A stretch of DNA of 64,000 nt. Source: Dillenia suffruticosa (Eukaryota > Streptophyta > Magnoliopsida > Dilleniales > Dilleniaceae). The notes under the pieces were generated by a model that was not told the origin of the DNA, searched no databases, and was given only the letters and a program-made list of their open reading frames with translations. The translations under genes and the position numbers were made by a program. Positions 44,801 through 58,035 of the stretch are shown piece by piece (positions within the stretch are counted from its first letter, which is position 1; each line of letters begins with the position of its first letter). The DNA lies in assembly GCA_033439265.1 (NCBI GenBank), contig JAVTVX010000008.1, forward strand, positions 186,001 to 250,000. Reading direction: 5' to 3'.

Positions 44801-47800
44801 TGTTAAGTTGCTTAGTATGTGCTACTATTTCAGCATTGTGGCATCCTCAGATTGATTGCATTATGCTATCTACAACATATCAAAATGTTGCATTTGCAGG
44901 AGTGATGTTGAGTTGCAAACATGAAATCCTTCCCTTCTTTCCAACGGAAATTTGCAAGATGTTTTGCATCTCAAGTAATGATTTGTTGTCACTGAAATTG
45001 ATGCTTAGTACGTGTTCTGCTACACAGAAAGTATGATTCTTCGTGGTTGTGATCCACATTTCTGCTGAAATCATTGGTCATCATCCATTTGAAAATATCC
45101 AGCTATGTTGTCTTCTTTAACAGGTTATGATTCTGGGATGTCTATTTGGCATGAAATTGTAGGTTTAACCCCCCCTCTAGAAATATGATTTTACCCGGTA
45201 ATTCAATCTGAAGGATGTTATGGCTGATTGCATGCTTATCCCACTTTTACCTGTGGGTATTGTTGGATATATTTCTGTGCTGCCAAATTATTGGTCTTAC
45301 TGTTTTTGTTTCATTTACTTCCATAGGAATCGGGCTTGTGGAAACTGAGATTTTATTTTTGTAAGCATGTCTTGTGTGCAAGTGCCATTACTAAAAACAT
45401 TGTTCTTTTTCTTGAGATAAGGAAGTATTGCTCATATTGTTTTCATTTGCTTTTCACTTCCATCATAAGCTTGTGGAAACTGATGGCTTTGCTACTTTTG
45501 CAGAACGATATTTTCTTAATATGTTCGAATGCAATGCACTATAATGCACCAGAAACTATTTATTTTAGACAGGTATTGTCAGATCTCGAATCCTGCATGC
45601 AGTTTTATGACTGGTTCTGGCTATGAAGCACATTTTGTTTTTGTTGCTAGGCACGATCTATACAAGAGTTGGCCAAAAAGAACTTTGAGAACCTAAGGCA
45701 AGATAGTGATGACAATGAACTAGAACCAAAAGTTGTCAGGAGGGGTAGACCACCAACCAAAAGCTTAAAAAAATCACTTGGCAGGCCTTCCCTGGAGTCT
45801 GCAGGCACAGATTTTCCAGGTGCAGCTCTTACTACTGGAGTAGAAAGCACTATCCGGTCAAATTCTGATCTGAAAGGAGGGTCTCTTATAGACAAATCTG
45901 TCCTCGTGGAATCATCTGGACGACTTCACAGTGGTCATAATAATGATGGTTCCTTTGGTTTGCTCAGTGATCATAAATCTGAGAAAAATGAGGAATTTTC
46001 AGGTTTGCTGCTTGAGAAACTTTTGACTTTGTTCTCTTAGTAGCTTCCTGTTGTTGTCCAAATCACATGGTTTTCTTATTGGCCCAAATCATGTCAACTT
46101 ATTGCTTTTTCCTTCTAGTTCCTCGCAAGAAAAAATTTGTGTCGGATGACAACAAGCGAAGTACATACAAGCAATCTTGTCTTTCGGCTGGACGAGAGCT
46201 GTCGGTGTTTACTCTTTTTATTGGAGAAAGGAAGCATGTAATACCTGTACGTACCCATCTTCTACTTGAGTTTTGACTCTATGATGGCAGGGTTAAAGCT
46301 TGACATCAGTTTTGGGAGTACCATGGCATTAGATGTGGGCAGACCTCCTAATTATGATTGAATACTTTTGTGCCAATAGATCATAATAGGAGGATAGTGA
46401 TAGATACTGGTGCCATACTTCCATTGGGTACTTAATGTTATACTAGTCTGAAGGAAGGGCTTTGATTCTGGAAAGTTAGTCTTTGGACTAAAAGTATCTT
46501 GTTTGAATCCAGTGAAATTGTGGCGATTGTAGCCTTCAGCCTGCGGGTTTTACTCATGGTTACCCAGTTATACAGCCTACCTGGTGGGAATTTTCTGCTG
46601 GGTTTGGTAAATGGTCCCTAACAAATAAAATATAACTGTCAAGTTGGAGGTTTTGTTACCCTCATGTCACTCGTGCGATAACTGTGTTGCAGAAACACAG
46701 GGACTAATGTTCCTTGCTCAATTCTCCAACTGTGCTGGTGGTTACTAGGTCCACTTCTTGGAGAATTTTCATGTATTTCCCCTTTTCGGTACATCCTACC
46801 CATATACATTTGTTGCGATTTAGAATTTATGGGCCTTCAGTAGATGTTGAAATAAGAACAGCTGTTATACAGATGAGGGGTGTTATCTAGTCTTATCAAC
46901 CACCTTTTAGGTGTCTTTATCTGCATTTCACTCTTAACTACAAAGCTAAAGCTTGTATTCTATTGTTTACCAGGTGGGGCTTCGCTCGGAGTATGGTTAT
47001 GCGAGGAGTCTAGCTCGTTACGCTGCAAATCTTGGGCCTTTTGTCTGGAAAATTGCTTCAAAAAGGATAGAAAGGTCCTTACCTGCTGGAGTTATGTTTG
47101 GTCCTGGTTGGGTTGGGGATAATGACACTGGACCATCGAGGCTCCAGTTGTCCTCACAACTTTCTTGCCAGCCATCATCCCCACATTCTTGTCTACCTGA
47201 AACTTCATCTTCTCCTGCCACACCGTGCCTCGCTCAATCAAATGGAGTTAACTTGTCTGGGAAGCCGCAAGAACATGGTTTATCAGAGAAGCATGCAGTT
47301 TCTGCCCGCTTAGTTACTGATTGCCCTCCAAGCATGTCTACTCCAGCCTCTGGCGCTAAAAGTTCATCCCCTACTGCGAATAGATCTCCTGAACCAACTG
47401 CAGGAAATGCAAATGTGGGAGAATTAAATTCTCAGGCAGAGTTTAATATTCTAAACAACAGCACAATCACAGTTAGGCCCAAGCCACCATTCCAGATGCA
47501 GAAGAACCCTGTTTTTCACCCTGGCCGGAATGGCTTGAATGGCTATTATGGAATTAATCTTCCACCCCAGATGGGCAATTTCATTGTAGGAGCTAGGGCA
47601 ACTGGGTTGAACCTTCAGTCTTCTTCAGTGATTGACGCAATCTGTAGAGCCAATAATAACTTTGCGCATCCAATCACCTCAAACAATAACTCAGAGGGTT
47701 CTAAAATCACAGAAAATCGAAAGAGAACAGATTGCGACATTTCTCAACCAAATACAAGCAGTGAGATACCGGCTGCCCCAAAAGCAAGATCCCCTTCACA

Positions 47801-47945
47801 GCCATCTTGGCAAGGATTGGCACCCGCGAGGAGGCCAGAATCGGTCCCCACAGACCTGAATGTCGGCTTCCAATCACCGACTTCTCCTAGTCCTAGTTCG
47901 AGCCAGGTTGATACAACGCAGCCAGATTTAGCCTTGCAGCTCTGA
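41882..47945 (+). CDS. Bromodomain protein of plant SWI/SNF (BRD1/2/13 type), 745 aa
   Basis: Nuclear acetyl-lysine reader; Arabidopsis relatives BRD1, BRD2 and BRD13 are subunits of BAS-type SWI/SNF remodelling complexes. Exons: 41882-42328, 42723-42768, 42853-42931, 43020-43065, 43140-43238, 45504-45572, 45651-46002, 46119-46246, 46974-47945; all GT-AG and in phase. The N-terminus MGRIVEKKKKKKGRPSLLDL is basic (AT-hook-like KKKGRPS), followed by Gln/Lys repeats (KQKQKQKQ). The bromodomain spans about 175-265: LLLFILDRLQKKD, YGVFSEPVDPKDLPDYHEVI, HPMDFGTVRKKL, and the acetyl-lysine-binding Asn in SNAMHYNAPETIYFRQ (about 253). The middle has a second basic patch (RRGRPPTKSLKKSLGRPS) and a conserved block SLARYAANLGPFVWKIAS. 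The C-terminal half is Ser/Pro-rich and disordered, ending in PTDLNVGF and LALQL. Intron 5 (43239-45503) is 2.3 kb. Confidence 0.95.
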
Positions 47946-50066
47946 GAATGATTCCAATCTATTCTTTTTCTTTTTGTTTAACTTTAAATGATGAATTTTG
48001 AGACCAACTTCTGGTGATTAGATGTAGGGCGGTCTCTCTTTGATGCAGAGGTATTAGAGCCTCACCTAACCGTATTGTAAAAGAGTAGGTGGTTGTACAG
48101 ATCAGATTAATGTCGTCCTAATTTCTAGGTCCGTAAGGGAAAAAGATGTCTCCTGTAACATTGGAAACCATAATTTAGGCAAGGATTTGTTTCCAATCCA
48201 TGTAAGATGCTTTTTAATGCATTGACATGTCCGTTGAATCTCAAGAAACAGCATTTGCTACAGAGAATAAGATTTTTTTTTATTTATTATTATTATTTTT
48301 TTTAATGTTTTCTTTTTGGGATAATGAGAGAATAAGATTCCTTGTTACTGTCTCCTTCCCTCCTTGTCCCAAGGATTCAACCCATCAATCGTTCTGTGCA
48401 CACCCAGCATGAAATCTAGCTGCTGATGGTACCAAAGAGGCTTATCGCTGTGGGGCCATTTCGTCCATTTGTTTTTTATTTTTTTTATATTATATTGTTT
48501 GATATTTGAAATCATATTTTGACTAATTTAGTTTGAAATTTATAACGATCTATTTAAGAGAACTATTTATTCAATATAATCTGTTCTATAATTAAAACGC
48601 AAGTCAAATTTTACTGGATCAACTGGAATTGTATCTTGTCCATTTGATGACAAAAAGTAATCAACACCTTGCAAGTTGTGACCCATTATAAATTACCCAT
48701 TACAATCATCTTTTCTCAATGTTGGTTCTTTAAATTCTAGTGTGCAGGCTCCAATTATTGTTTCTTTATATTCCTCTTCTACTAGCAATCGGATATTATG
48801 CTTTTAACTTTTTGTAAGGACTTCTAACCATGGTCCGTCCTCGCTGAATCTCAAGTTTATCCTCTGTGTACATTCATGTGCCAGGACTTCGTTGGTCTTT
48901 TAGCTTGTTGAAATTTTGGGTGGGGCCATCTAACCTTGACCGCTAGACATATGCCCCCGCGCCCTTTTTGTTTTCCTTTTCGGTTTTGGCTTATTTGGTA
49001 GAAGATGATTCATCCTCCCTTATTTTACTACTTTCCTTTTGTCAATGAGACGACGTTCATATGGTATTGCAGATTCTGGGAATTCAAATTTCGGAGTGAC
49101 CAAGTAAAGCAAAAAGAATAAAAAAAAAAAAAAAAATCTGAATTGTACATGATACCTTCCCCTCTATAGGTTACCTTGGACTCTGAGATGGCAACTCTTA
49201 CATATTCACAATCCAATACTCTTTGCAATATTTAAAATTCTATAGAATACTACATTTTGCTTATAAAAATATAAATTTTGGCATCCTTTAATTCCCTCGC
49301 TCTTTTATGTCATGCTTTGCCCACTAAAATAAATTTACATTGCGTGGGCTATAAAACAAATGCTTAGTACTACCAATTGGTGTGGTCAGTCATAAAATTA
49401 CAAGGGAAGTACAACACTGATACAGGTACACTCGTTAATTCACGTATGGAAATCTCTTATCCTTTCTGTCCAATTTTTTTTTTTTTTTCTTTTGGTCCCC
49501 TTCCTTTCTGTCCAATTTGTACTTAGATACGCCATCTTGGGCTCTTCCAGTTGACCCTCTACAAAGTTGCAAAAAGATATGTGAAGTAGGTTCCGGTACA
49601 GATTTTTGCAGGGCACTAAAAGATAAAAAAGGCAGGAATAGGATTTTCCCCTCTTGCCTTACCCCACCCCCACCCCACCAACTCTATCCAATTATAGTGT
49701 GATGTTTCCTTACTGAGGGAATCAACCAACGGGGTACTACTGGCCAAATCCTTTTGCCAATTTGTTTTATATATATCTATCTATATATAAAAGATAAATG
49801 TCATTGCTCGTGTAGTTGATAGCCAAGTTCCATCCTCATGATGTGTGCTGGTTGGGTTTGAAATTAGGGGCATAGTTAGGGCATGGTGGGAGTCATCCTC
49901 CAGTTGGGCTTGTGATTATAATTCTAAGCAGGTCGACAGTACATGCCTCGTGATTATTTGGAATGATGATAAAAAGAAAAATTTGCTAGTCTCTAGATTT
50001 ATTAAGATCAAGACCCCTTTTTAAGATGAACGGACAAATAATTTAATCCGTATAATGTATAATGTA

Positions 50067-50100
<34 letters not shown>

Positions 50101-51590
50101 CGTAAATTTATCAAAATTAGCAACCATTCTTATAATGAATAAATGCATCCGACCTTAATTAACTCGATAGCCATATTGTGCAAAACTTCCATATGACCTC
50201 AACATTTCACCAACCCATTTATGAAAGGACAAGAATTTCTGAGGCTTTCCATTTGCTTCAATACAGGTCCCTCAAACCACCTAAATCTTACATTTCCAGC
50301 CCTTTCCTCTTGAAAAATATTAACAATTCCAGCGTGTACTATTTAATCCAAACCCCCCCCCTTTTTTTTACATGGTGCATTTTTCTTAATGAAAACAAAA
50401 AAAAAAAAAGAAAGAAGCGACTATGTTTCTATTTGGCATAAAACGAAAAAATTGGGTTAAGATCAACTGAATGATACACGCATACTAATGGACATGTAAA
50501 ATTTTTTCATCTAAGTGGGGGTCTAACCAAACCACCTCGGCTTCTTCTTGTTGTTGGGAATTGATATCCGTTATAAAATTTGCATAATAATTATTATTTT
50601 TTTTAATCTCAAAATAATAAAATTTCAATATTACTTGATCTAAAATAAATGTCATTCAAATTAAGATAAGAATTACCGATAAGATTTATAGTGTCGATAA
50701 AATTTGACTCCAGATTAAATTATGAAAACCTTTTTCATAAGCACATAAAAGATAAATACAAATTATGAAGAATTCTAGATTGATATTCTTTACAAATCCA
50801 CCCTTTTCATAACCCCAATAGATTACAAATCAATCAAGACAAAAGCCGGTCCTTGTTAGATTTTCAATAGAGCCTAACATTCATATGGTATCTAAGATAC
50901 CGAGGGAGGAATCTCGTTTGGAAATGCAAGCTCACAAGGTCGTGATGTAATGAGTTTGCTGAAGTTTTTTTCATGATTCCTCAGTTTCCATGCATCCCCA
51001 ACCTAAGATATTACCACAAAAGGCTTGGAATATCAACCACTCAAACCAAGGCCATGCATGAGAAGAAAGACAAACCTGCATTGTGGGGGGAAAGAAGTTG
51101 TAAATAAATGCTGGATTGGATGGTCACTCTGCGGAGCTGTATGACAAAATGGAAGCAGTCCCTCTTTCTGAAAGAATACTTTCTTAGGAAACCAACCAGC
51201 CATAGAAAAATAAATAGTTCATTTTTGTGTGCGAACTTGAATATGCATGATATTCGGAGTTGGAAGTGGGATTAGATGAATGTCCCTCCAAATCCTCCCA
51301 TCAAACAAAGGAAAAAGAGTGGAGTAGGTATAATAACCCAACACAAGCCATTGGGTGAGGAGAAAGAGAGGAGATTGTAAACTAAAAAACAGGGGACCGA
51401 CTACTATTACCATCATTATCAAAAGTAAAATATTCTCTCAAATTTAAATCATAATCATCCCCTTTCAAATCTTATTGTATTTGATTGATTGATGAATCCA
51501 ACAATATTATTTAATTTTTTTTAATGAAAAATAAATCAAAATTTTATGCCTCCAAATTCAACGTTCACTTCCCCAGCAGGTGATTCAAAA
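47946..51590. other. Spacer between bromodomain and first kinase gene
   Basis: The start should be the bromodomain 3' untranslated region. No gene recognised in the rest. Contents: T-rich runs near 48273-48303, T run at 49478-49491, TA repeat at 50070-50098, C run at 50352-50361. The minus-strand frame at 51219-51422 has no known domain. Confidence 0.6.
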
Positions 51591-51667
51591 AGGCACTATC
51601 AGCAATGAAAAGAAAAGCCAAATTTAGAGAAAGAAAAAAAAAAAAAGGAAAAAAAAGGGGAGGGAGA

Positions 51668-52072
51668 GAGAGAGAGAGAGAGAATGGAGAGCGACCTGCA
51701 ACGATCATCAATAGTCATACTAATGGTTCACAGGCCCACATCTTACGAAAAAAGTTTCAGGGAAGAAGAAACCAAAAACAATCACACTCTTCTTCTTCTT
51801 CTTCTGCTGATTTTGGAGCTCTCTCTTTCTAAGGAGAAAACAAAAAGGACACTAGCCCCCCCCTCTCTCTCTCTCTGCACTCTTGTTCACCGAAGAGTGA
51901 GTAGTATTTCTAAATTGGGTATCTTTGTTTTGATTCTAAATCTCATCAATTTTGGTAACTTTTTAATCCAATCCTTTTCTTTTCCTTTTTTGTTGTTATC
52001 TAATTATTTAATTTCTTCGGTTCAAGTCTTTGTTCGTTGTCATCCCCAATTTCGCATTTTTAATTTTTAGGG

Positions 52073-52107
<35 letters not shown>
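51668..52107 (+). promoter_or_regulatory. Probable leader of the PBL kinase with GA and CT microsatellites
   Basis: (GA)n at about 51665-51682, a CTTCTT run at about 51790-51805, CT repeats at 51862-51877 and (TC)n at 52078-52108 precede the kinase start codon at 52270. Pyrimidine- and GA-rich leaders are common in plant genes. The exact transcription start cannot be read, and an intron in the leader is possible. Confidence 0.4.
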
Positions 52108-52109
<2 letters not shown>

Positions 52110-52269
52110 GCTTTCTCTCTTCTGGCCGTTACCATAACTGAAATTTATTTCCTATTTCTATCACAATGGGTTGATTTTAATCCCATTTGCTTGTTTTTGA
52201 AGTTCTATGTAGAACACCCAATTGAAAGATTGTGGTGAATTTTTTGCCTTGAATCTTCAATTCGACAAA

Positions 52270-55200
52270 ATGGGCATCTTTTCTTGCTTGATTCCTCGCA
52301 AAAAGGATGTTCATAAAATTGGAGACAGCAATCGAATCCGATCTGCTGCTCGCTATTCCTCTGATTCTCCTGGTACTCTCTCTCTCCCTCTCTATAGAAT
52401 TTTGATTTTTGTTTCTGCCTACGTTGAATTCCAAATGTTTGATATGTATTATGAGAGAAATTTGCAGCTATTGGGCGTGGAAAAGCAAGTTCAAGCACTG
52501 CTGGTGAGTGTCAGAGTATACTAAACTGACGTTAAAAAGAATAGATCTTTCATGAAAGTCGTAGACCTTTATTTATTTATTTATTTATTTTTTCCTTTTT
52601 GCAGTTGTAGAACAGTGTGATGATAATCACGGAAATGGGTCTAAGGGTACTCCTGCAAAAGGCTTTACATTCCGTGAGCTTGCACTTGCTACTAAGAATT
52701 TTAAGCCTACGAATATGATTGGCGAAGGGGGTTTTGGAAAGGTTTATAAAGGCCGGCTCGAATCAGGCGAGGCATGTTTCTTCTTCTTCTTCTTCTTCTT
52801 CGTCTTCTTCTTCTTCTTCTCCTTTTTCTTCTTCTTCCTCTACTTCTTCTTCTTCTTCTTTTTTTATTTTGGTTAATGATTCTTGATTAGAAAAAAAAAA
52901 ATTATGGGATTTTAGCTATTGAAGTTCTAAATCTTCAGGCATCATTACAATCAAGTACCAAATCTGATAAAAAAGCTTCAACCTTTTTGCATGTGTTGAT
53001 TGCAAAAATGTACTAAATGTACTAAGATTGCTACTTTTTGTTAATGTTTTTTGGACAGAGTGTTGCAATCAAACTGCTTAATCATAGTGGGCTTCAGGGG
53101 AATCAGGAATTTATTGTGGAAGTTCTCATGTTAAGTCTCTTACATCATCCTAATCTCGTGAAATTAATTGGCTACTGTGCTGAAGGGGATCAAAGACTTT
53201 TGGTTTATGAGTACTTGCCTTTGGGAAGCTTGGAAGATCATCTTTTTGGTAAGTCATTGATGATTCAGATATAATGTGCTGTGAGCTTCCTCTGTTTGAT
53301 TCTCTGAGTATTGATGACTTGATATTTTTCTTGAAATTCGTTTGATGTACAAAAGAAAGCTGAGAGCAGGCAAGGCATTGCTATGGTTTCTTTCATTTCA
53401 TTCCATGTATTGTTACCTAGTTTAAATTGTTTATCATGCATGATGATCCTACTTCAGGTGCTTGTGCGTGCCAAAAAGACAATAAGTAATCCATTTTCCT
53501 ATAGTAGGGAGTGATTTTATGAGTGAATGTTCTTCTAGCCATGGAAGACAGACTTTAAAGGTAGTGGACGTAGTGAGACATGACTATTGTTAGCAGATGT
53601 TATTTTTGAGCTGCTTTGCAAGATGGGGCATGAGTGAGACATGAATGAATGTTTCTCTGCCAAACAAGGTATCACCATAAAGACATAGTGAGACATGAGT
53701 GAATGTTCTTCTAGTAGCCATAAAGGCATGAAGTGAATGGTTTTTTTTTTTTTTTTTTGAGCTGCTTTGCGAGATGGGACGATGTATTCACTGCCAAACA
53801 AGGTACTTGCTTTGTGAATTTTATTCACTCATCTAGTCACTCTGGATATAAATAGGACCTCATCTTTTTTTTTTTTTTTGGGGATTTGGAGCTAGCAGAT
53901 GTTTATTGTTATTATTTCTCTAATAGCAAAGAGCAGATTTTGATAGAAGAATAGAGAAGGAGACAGAGAAGAAGAGTATCCTATGAAAGAAAATTAACAC
54001 AACAAGGCTTCCAGTTTCTTTTAATGTTATCAAAACTCTGTCCTTTGAAAGCCTCGCAGCAAAACACCATACCTGTGCCAACAAGCTGGTTAATATGCCC
54101 ATTGCCTAGAAATTCTAGAATCTCTCTCCAACCGAAAGGTTGCTATCACTGTATTTCCACAAAATATTTGTATCCATATTCTTGCCATCCTTCCTTCTAT
54201 GCTCAGAAGCACTATTCAGGCACACCTTTAAAGTATTTGGAGAATGAACTCTACTGTGCCTCTTTATCTGCATCTGCAATCCCTTATTAGTATTAATCCT
54301 GTTAGGGGCCAACTATGCAAATGCCTTAATCAATGGAATTTTTTCCTTCCACATCCAATTAGTATCAGACCTACTTGAACATGTAAATTTTACACTAGAA
54401 TCACACTTTCTAGAATGGGATAGTAGCTAGAACACTTGTTTGAATAAGTACTTAGATAATTATCCTTATGGGCTGCTAGTTTTAGCTCTCACATTTTGTG
54501 TGTGACTAGAGTGTGAAAATCACCTTGGGATATTTTTTGTCCTATTTTGGCTTCCCATTTTATTTTTGTAATCTCATTCAACATTTCTTATTTAATCATA
54601 AAAATTTTAAAAACTTATTATGATAAACTTAAATCATATGATGGAAAGTAAAAACCATCCCTCATTTGATGCCGGTACAATCATATTGATATTTTTCTAC
54701 CTCTCTATAATGTGAAAATCTAGACTACCATTACTTTGAGTCAAAATTACCTCTGAGCCCTGATCGCTGTAGGCATTAACTTTCTTTGAGCCATTAATTC
54801 TTGTGACATCGACCCATTTCTTCAGCCATATCTTCTTAATTCCAAAATTTGCAACTTTTTTTTTTCCATTTCTATTTCATATATTTCTTGTTGATCGACC
54901 AACTCAAATCATGAATATCGTGAAATAAAATGCTGACAGTTATTGACCAAAACTATATTACCTTTGAACTCCCTTAACCACAGAATCGACCTCCTACTTG
55001 GAATTGGTGTGAACTTCTCACATATTGCTCAATTATGATTTGTATCGAACAGTTGCACGAGGTGCTTTAAGTTTTGAGGTTGTAATAAGCTAAAGAAGAG
55101 AGAAAAATTTTCACAGCCATAAAATGATCAAAATTGAGATGACATGAAAAAATTACAGGCCACAATTTTATCAATATATATTTTTTTGAATAGTGCAACC

Positions 55201-58035
55201 ATCTGGGGCAAACATGGATAAAAATACAAACCGACGCTATTAAACCAACTTGATCTTTTCAACAAAACGTCCCTGGAATTTTCTCAGTAGAATGAAAAGT
55301 GACGAAAAATTGTAAAGGAGTAACATAACCCAGTGTGCTATTTGACATATATAAGGAATGATGGCTAAGTTCTGCATACACAATAGTAACTCATATTTTT
55401 GACACAAGTGCATATTCTTTTTTGCACTTGAGCATGAGTTTAATCTTAGTCTTGTAGATTTTCATTAAGATAAATGCTGCACTATGGTAAACATTTCCAA
55501 CATAAAAATCTTCCATTTGTTTTTTGCTATTGCAGTAATTTGCTATATACTCTCTCGCTGTCCCAGGTCCTCAAATAACATAAAATTTGAAGAGATTCTG
55601 CATAGGCTTCACTAATACCCGTAACAGGGTAATGTTCAACTGTTGCAAGAGATCTTAATTAGCAGGATAGTTTCGGGATCATAAATTGGACCAAATAATT
55701 TGTTCTTGGGTGCACTATTATGGGTTTCACAGGATCATCTTGTTTGTAATCTAATATGAGCTTCCTATACTTCTCCCGAGCTAATTACTGCTGATGATTT
55801 CATTACTCTTATAGAACAATCTAGAAAAAGGCACATGATGTGTAGCGTGGACGACTTAGTACTTGTAGTCTTTATTTTAGAATGTATGGGGTCAGTGTGA
55901 ATGGGAAATATATCCTCAAACTTGGTTTCTTGGAATGTGCAATATGGCTCCTGTATTCTTTTATGTATCGGTTATTTGAGTAGTTAGTTGTTTATAGTCA
56001 TAATGCTTTTCTTTCCTTTTTCTCTTCTCTTGCTGGAAGTGTTAAGCTTTTTTCCACTTCTTAAGGCATTAAGCATACCTAGATATATCCTCCAGGACTT
56101 TTATTTGATCAGTGATATATGTTGCAGGACTAAGTGGCATGCAGTATGAAGCAAGAAGGAATCAACTGCTGATTAAGTTTATAAATTTCTCTGAATGGAA
56201 CATATTACTGCAGCAACAGAATGAGATATTTTGTTGCTATATATATGGTGGCATCTAGCCCATGTTACTGTTCACATTGACCGAACAATAAATTGATTGC
56301 ATATGTCGCATCATTTTTTATTACAGTTCATCTAAGGTTTATTTCACTTAAGAATAACTTATTTTAGTCTAGCTAGAAAAGATTAGAGGTTTTATTATTA
56401 AATGAATAATAGTATGTTATTTTGGTTTTGGCATTTTGGCATTTATTTTTTTAAAATTCCTATTATAACCTACTAGTGTTTTCTTTATATTTTATTTGTC
56501 TTTATTTTACTTGTGCTTCTCATTTTGATCCAAAATTAAAAAAATTTCCAAACAATGGAGTGTTCTTTAAGATAATTTCTAACACTTCCAAACAATATAA
56601 AAGTGTTTTCTAGGAAAAATTTAAATACTTCCAAACACATGGAAAATAAAATTTTCTCCAGAAAATATATTCCTAGAAAAGGGAAAATACACAAAATCTT
56701 AAACTTGAAAATCTTTTTAAATTCCTGGACTTCAAATCACATGGAAGTATTAAGAAAACAAGGATGATAATAGCCAATTTGAGAACCCAGCCTACACCAT
56801 GTGTCAAGAATACCTTCTATAAGATAGTATGTGTGACAAATGGAGATATTCTTTCTTTATATTTATCAAGTTGCCTAATTGTTAATTCTATTATAGATGT
56901 AGGTCCTGACAAGGAGCCTCTAGAGTGGAATACAAGGATAAAAATTGCTGTTGGTACTGCTAGGGGACTTGAATATCTTCACTGCAAAGCAGATCCACCA
57001 GTCATCTATCGGGACTTGAAATCTGCAAATATATTGTTGAACAATGACTTTAGTCCCAAGCTATCAGATTTTGGCCTTGCAAAGTTGGGTCCTGTTGGTG
57101 ACAAAACTCATGTTTCTACTCGGGTGATGGGAACATATGGGTATTGTGCTCCTGAATATGCCATGAGTGGTAAACTGACACTTAAATCTGATGTTTACAG
57201 CTTTGGTGTTGTTCTCTTGGAACTAATCACAGGGCGCAGGGCAATTGATCCAATCAGGTGTCATGGAGAGCAGAGTCTAGTTAACTGGGTTAGTAACTGT
57301 CTTTCCCATCCTTCTTTTCTATTTCTGCTGTCCATCTGAACATAGTTAATTTCTGATATGTTATCTGTTATCAGAGCATAAGCCAGAAAGTGCACTGTGG
57401 AATCTAAGCACAAAGGACATATTCTCTTTGCCTCTATGGCATCGGTGAATTCCTTTACCTGTCCTTAAGTTATTGTGACCTGCAATATGTCAGTCTTGTT
57501 TGCAATTTCAAAGGCTGATGAAAATGTCATGGCTATCACCTGACAAGTGGAAAGAGGGCAACATTTTTTTTTTTTAATAACTAGAGCTAGAGCCAAAAGG
57601 TTTCGATGATAGTTTGGAGAACAAATAATGATAGTGTGGTTAGTGCAATGCCAGGGTCTTCTTTTGGGTGTCTCTAAGTGCTTTTTGTATACACACATAT
57701 ATTGCCTAATGTGTTTTTTTTTTTTGTCATTGCAGGCTCGCCCTTTCTTCAAGGACAGAAGGAAATTTGTTCACCTGGTTGATCCCTTACTACAGGGCCG
57801 CTATCCTCTCCGGTGTTTACATCATGCAATTGCTATTTCTGCAATGTGTCTCCAGGAGCAGCCTACCTTCAGGCCTCTAATAGGAGATGTCCTTGTTGCT
57901 CTGGAGTACTTGGCTTCTCTGCCGTACAATCCAGAAGCTAGTTCCACCCGCAGTCCTCCTCCAGCATCACCATCTCAACGGGAAAGAAGCATGTCTTCAC
58001 GAGAACCTCTTGGAAGAGTTTCGAGATATAATTGA
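52270..58035 (+). CDS. PBL21: Receptor-like cytoplasmic kinase VII (PBL21/22 type), 395 aa
   Basis: Plasma-membrane-anchored Ser/Thr kinase of the PBS1-like group, which relays signals from surface receptor kinases. Exons: 52270-52372, 52468-52503, 52605-52771, 53059-53248, 56897-57288, 57736-58035. MGIFSC gives an N-myristoylation Gly2 and a palmitoylation Cys6. The kinase domain runs from about [13 protein letters not shown] (67-79): [10 protein letters not shown] (85-94), ATP-binding Lys107 in VAIKLL, PBL signature [19 protein letters not shown], catalytic Asp205 in [16 protein letters not shown] at 223-225, [15 protein letters not shown] in the activation segment. The tail is Ser/Pro-rich. 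Intron 3 is GC-AG (GGCGAG|GCATGT...ACAG|AGTGTT); no GT donor keeps the frame open. Intron 4 is 3.6 kb. [14 protein letters not shown] and [20 protein letters not shown] fit the PBL21 (ASG5)/PBL22 branch best. Confidence 0.95.
53249..56896 (+). other. 3.6-kb intron 4 of the PBL kinase
   Basis: Unusually large for this family. Contains the tandem duplication at 53521-53804, T runs at 53741-53758 and 53865-53879, and AT-rich sequence. A minus-strand stretch at about 53920-54312 gives broken frames without recognisable domains. No complete mobile element identified. Confidence 0.6.
53521..53804. repeat. Tandem duplication of about 150 bp in PBL intron 4
   Basis: Copy A (about 53521-53671) and copy B (about 53697-53804) share GAGTGAATGTTCTTCTAG(TA)GCCAT, TTTTTGAGCTGCTTTGC(A/G)AGATGGG and CTGCCAAACAAGGTA in the same order. 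Copy B is shorter in the middle and carries a long T run. Confidence 0.8.

Noticed and set aside
53920-54312. Possible coding remnant on the minus strand in the PBL intron
   Set aside because: Short broken frames without any domain I recognise; AT-rich and consistent with chance.
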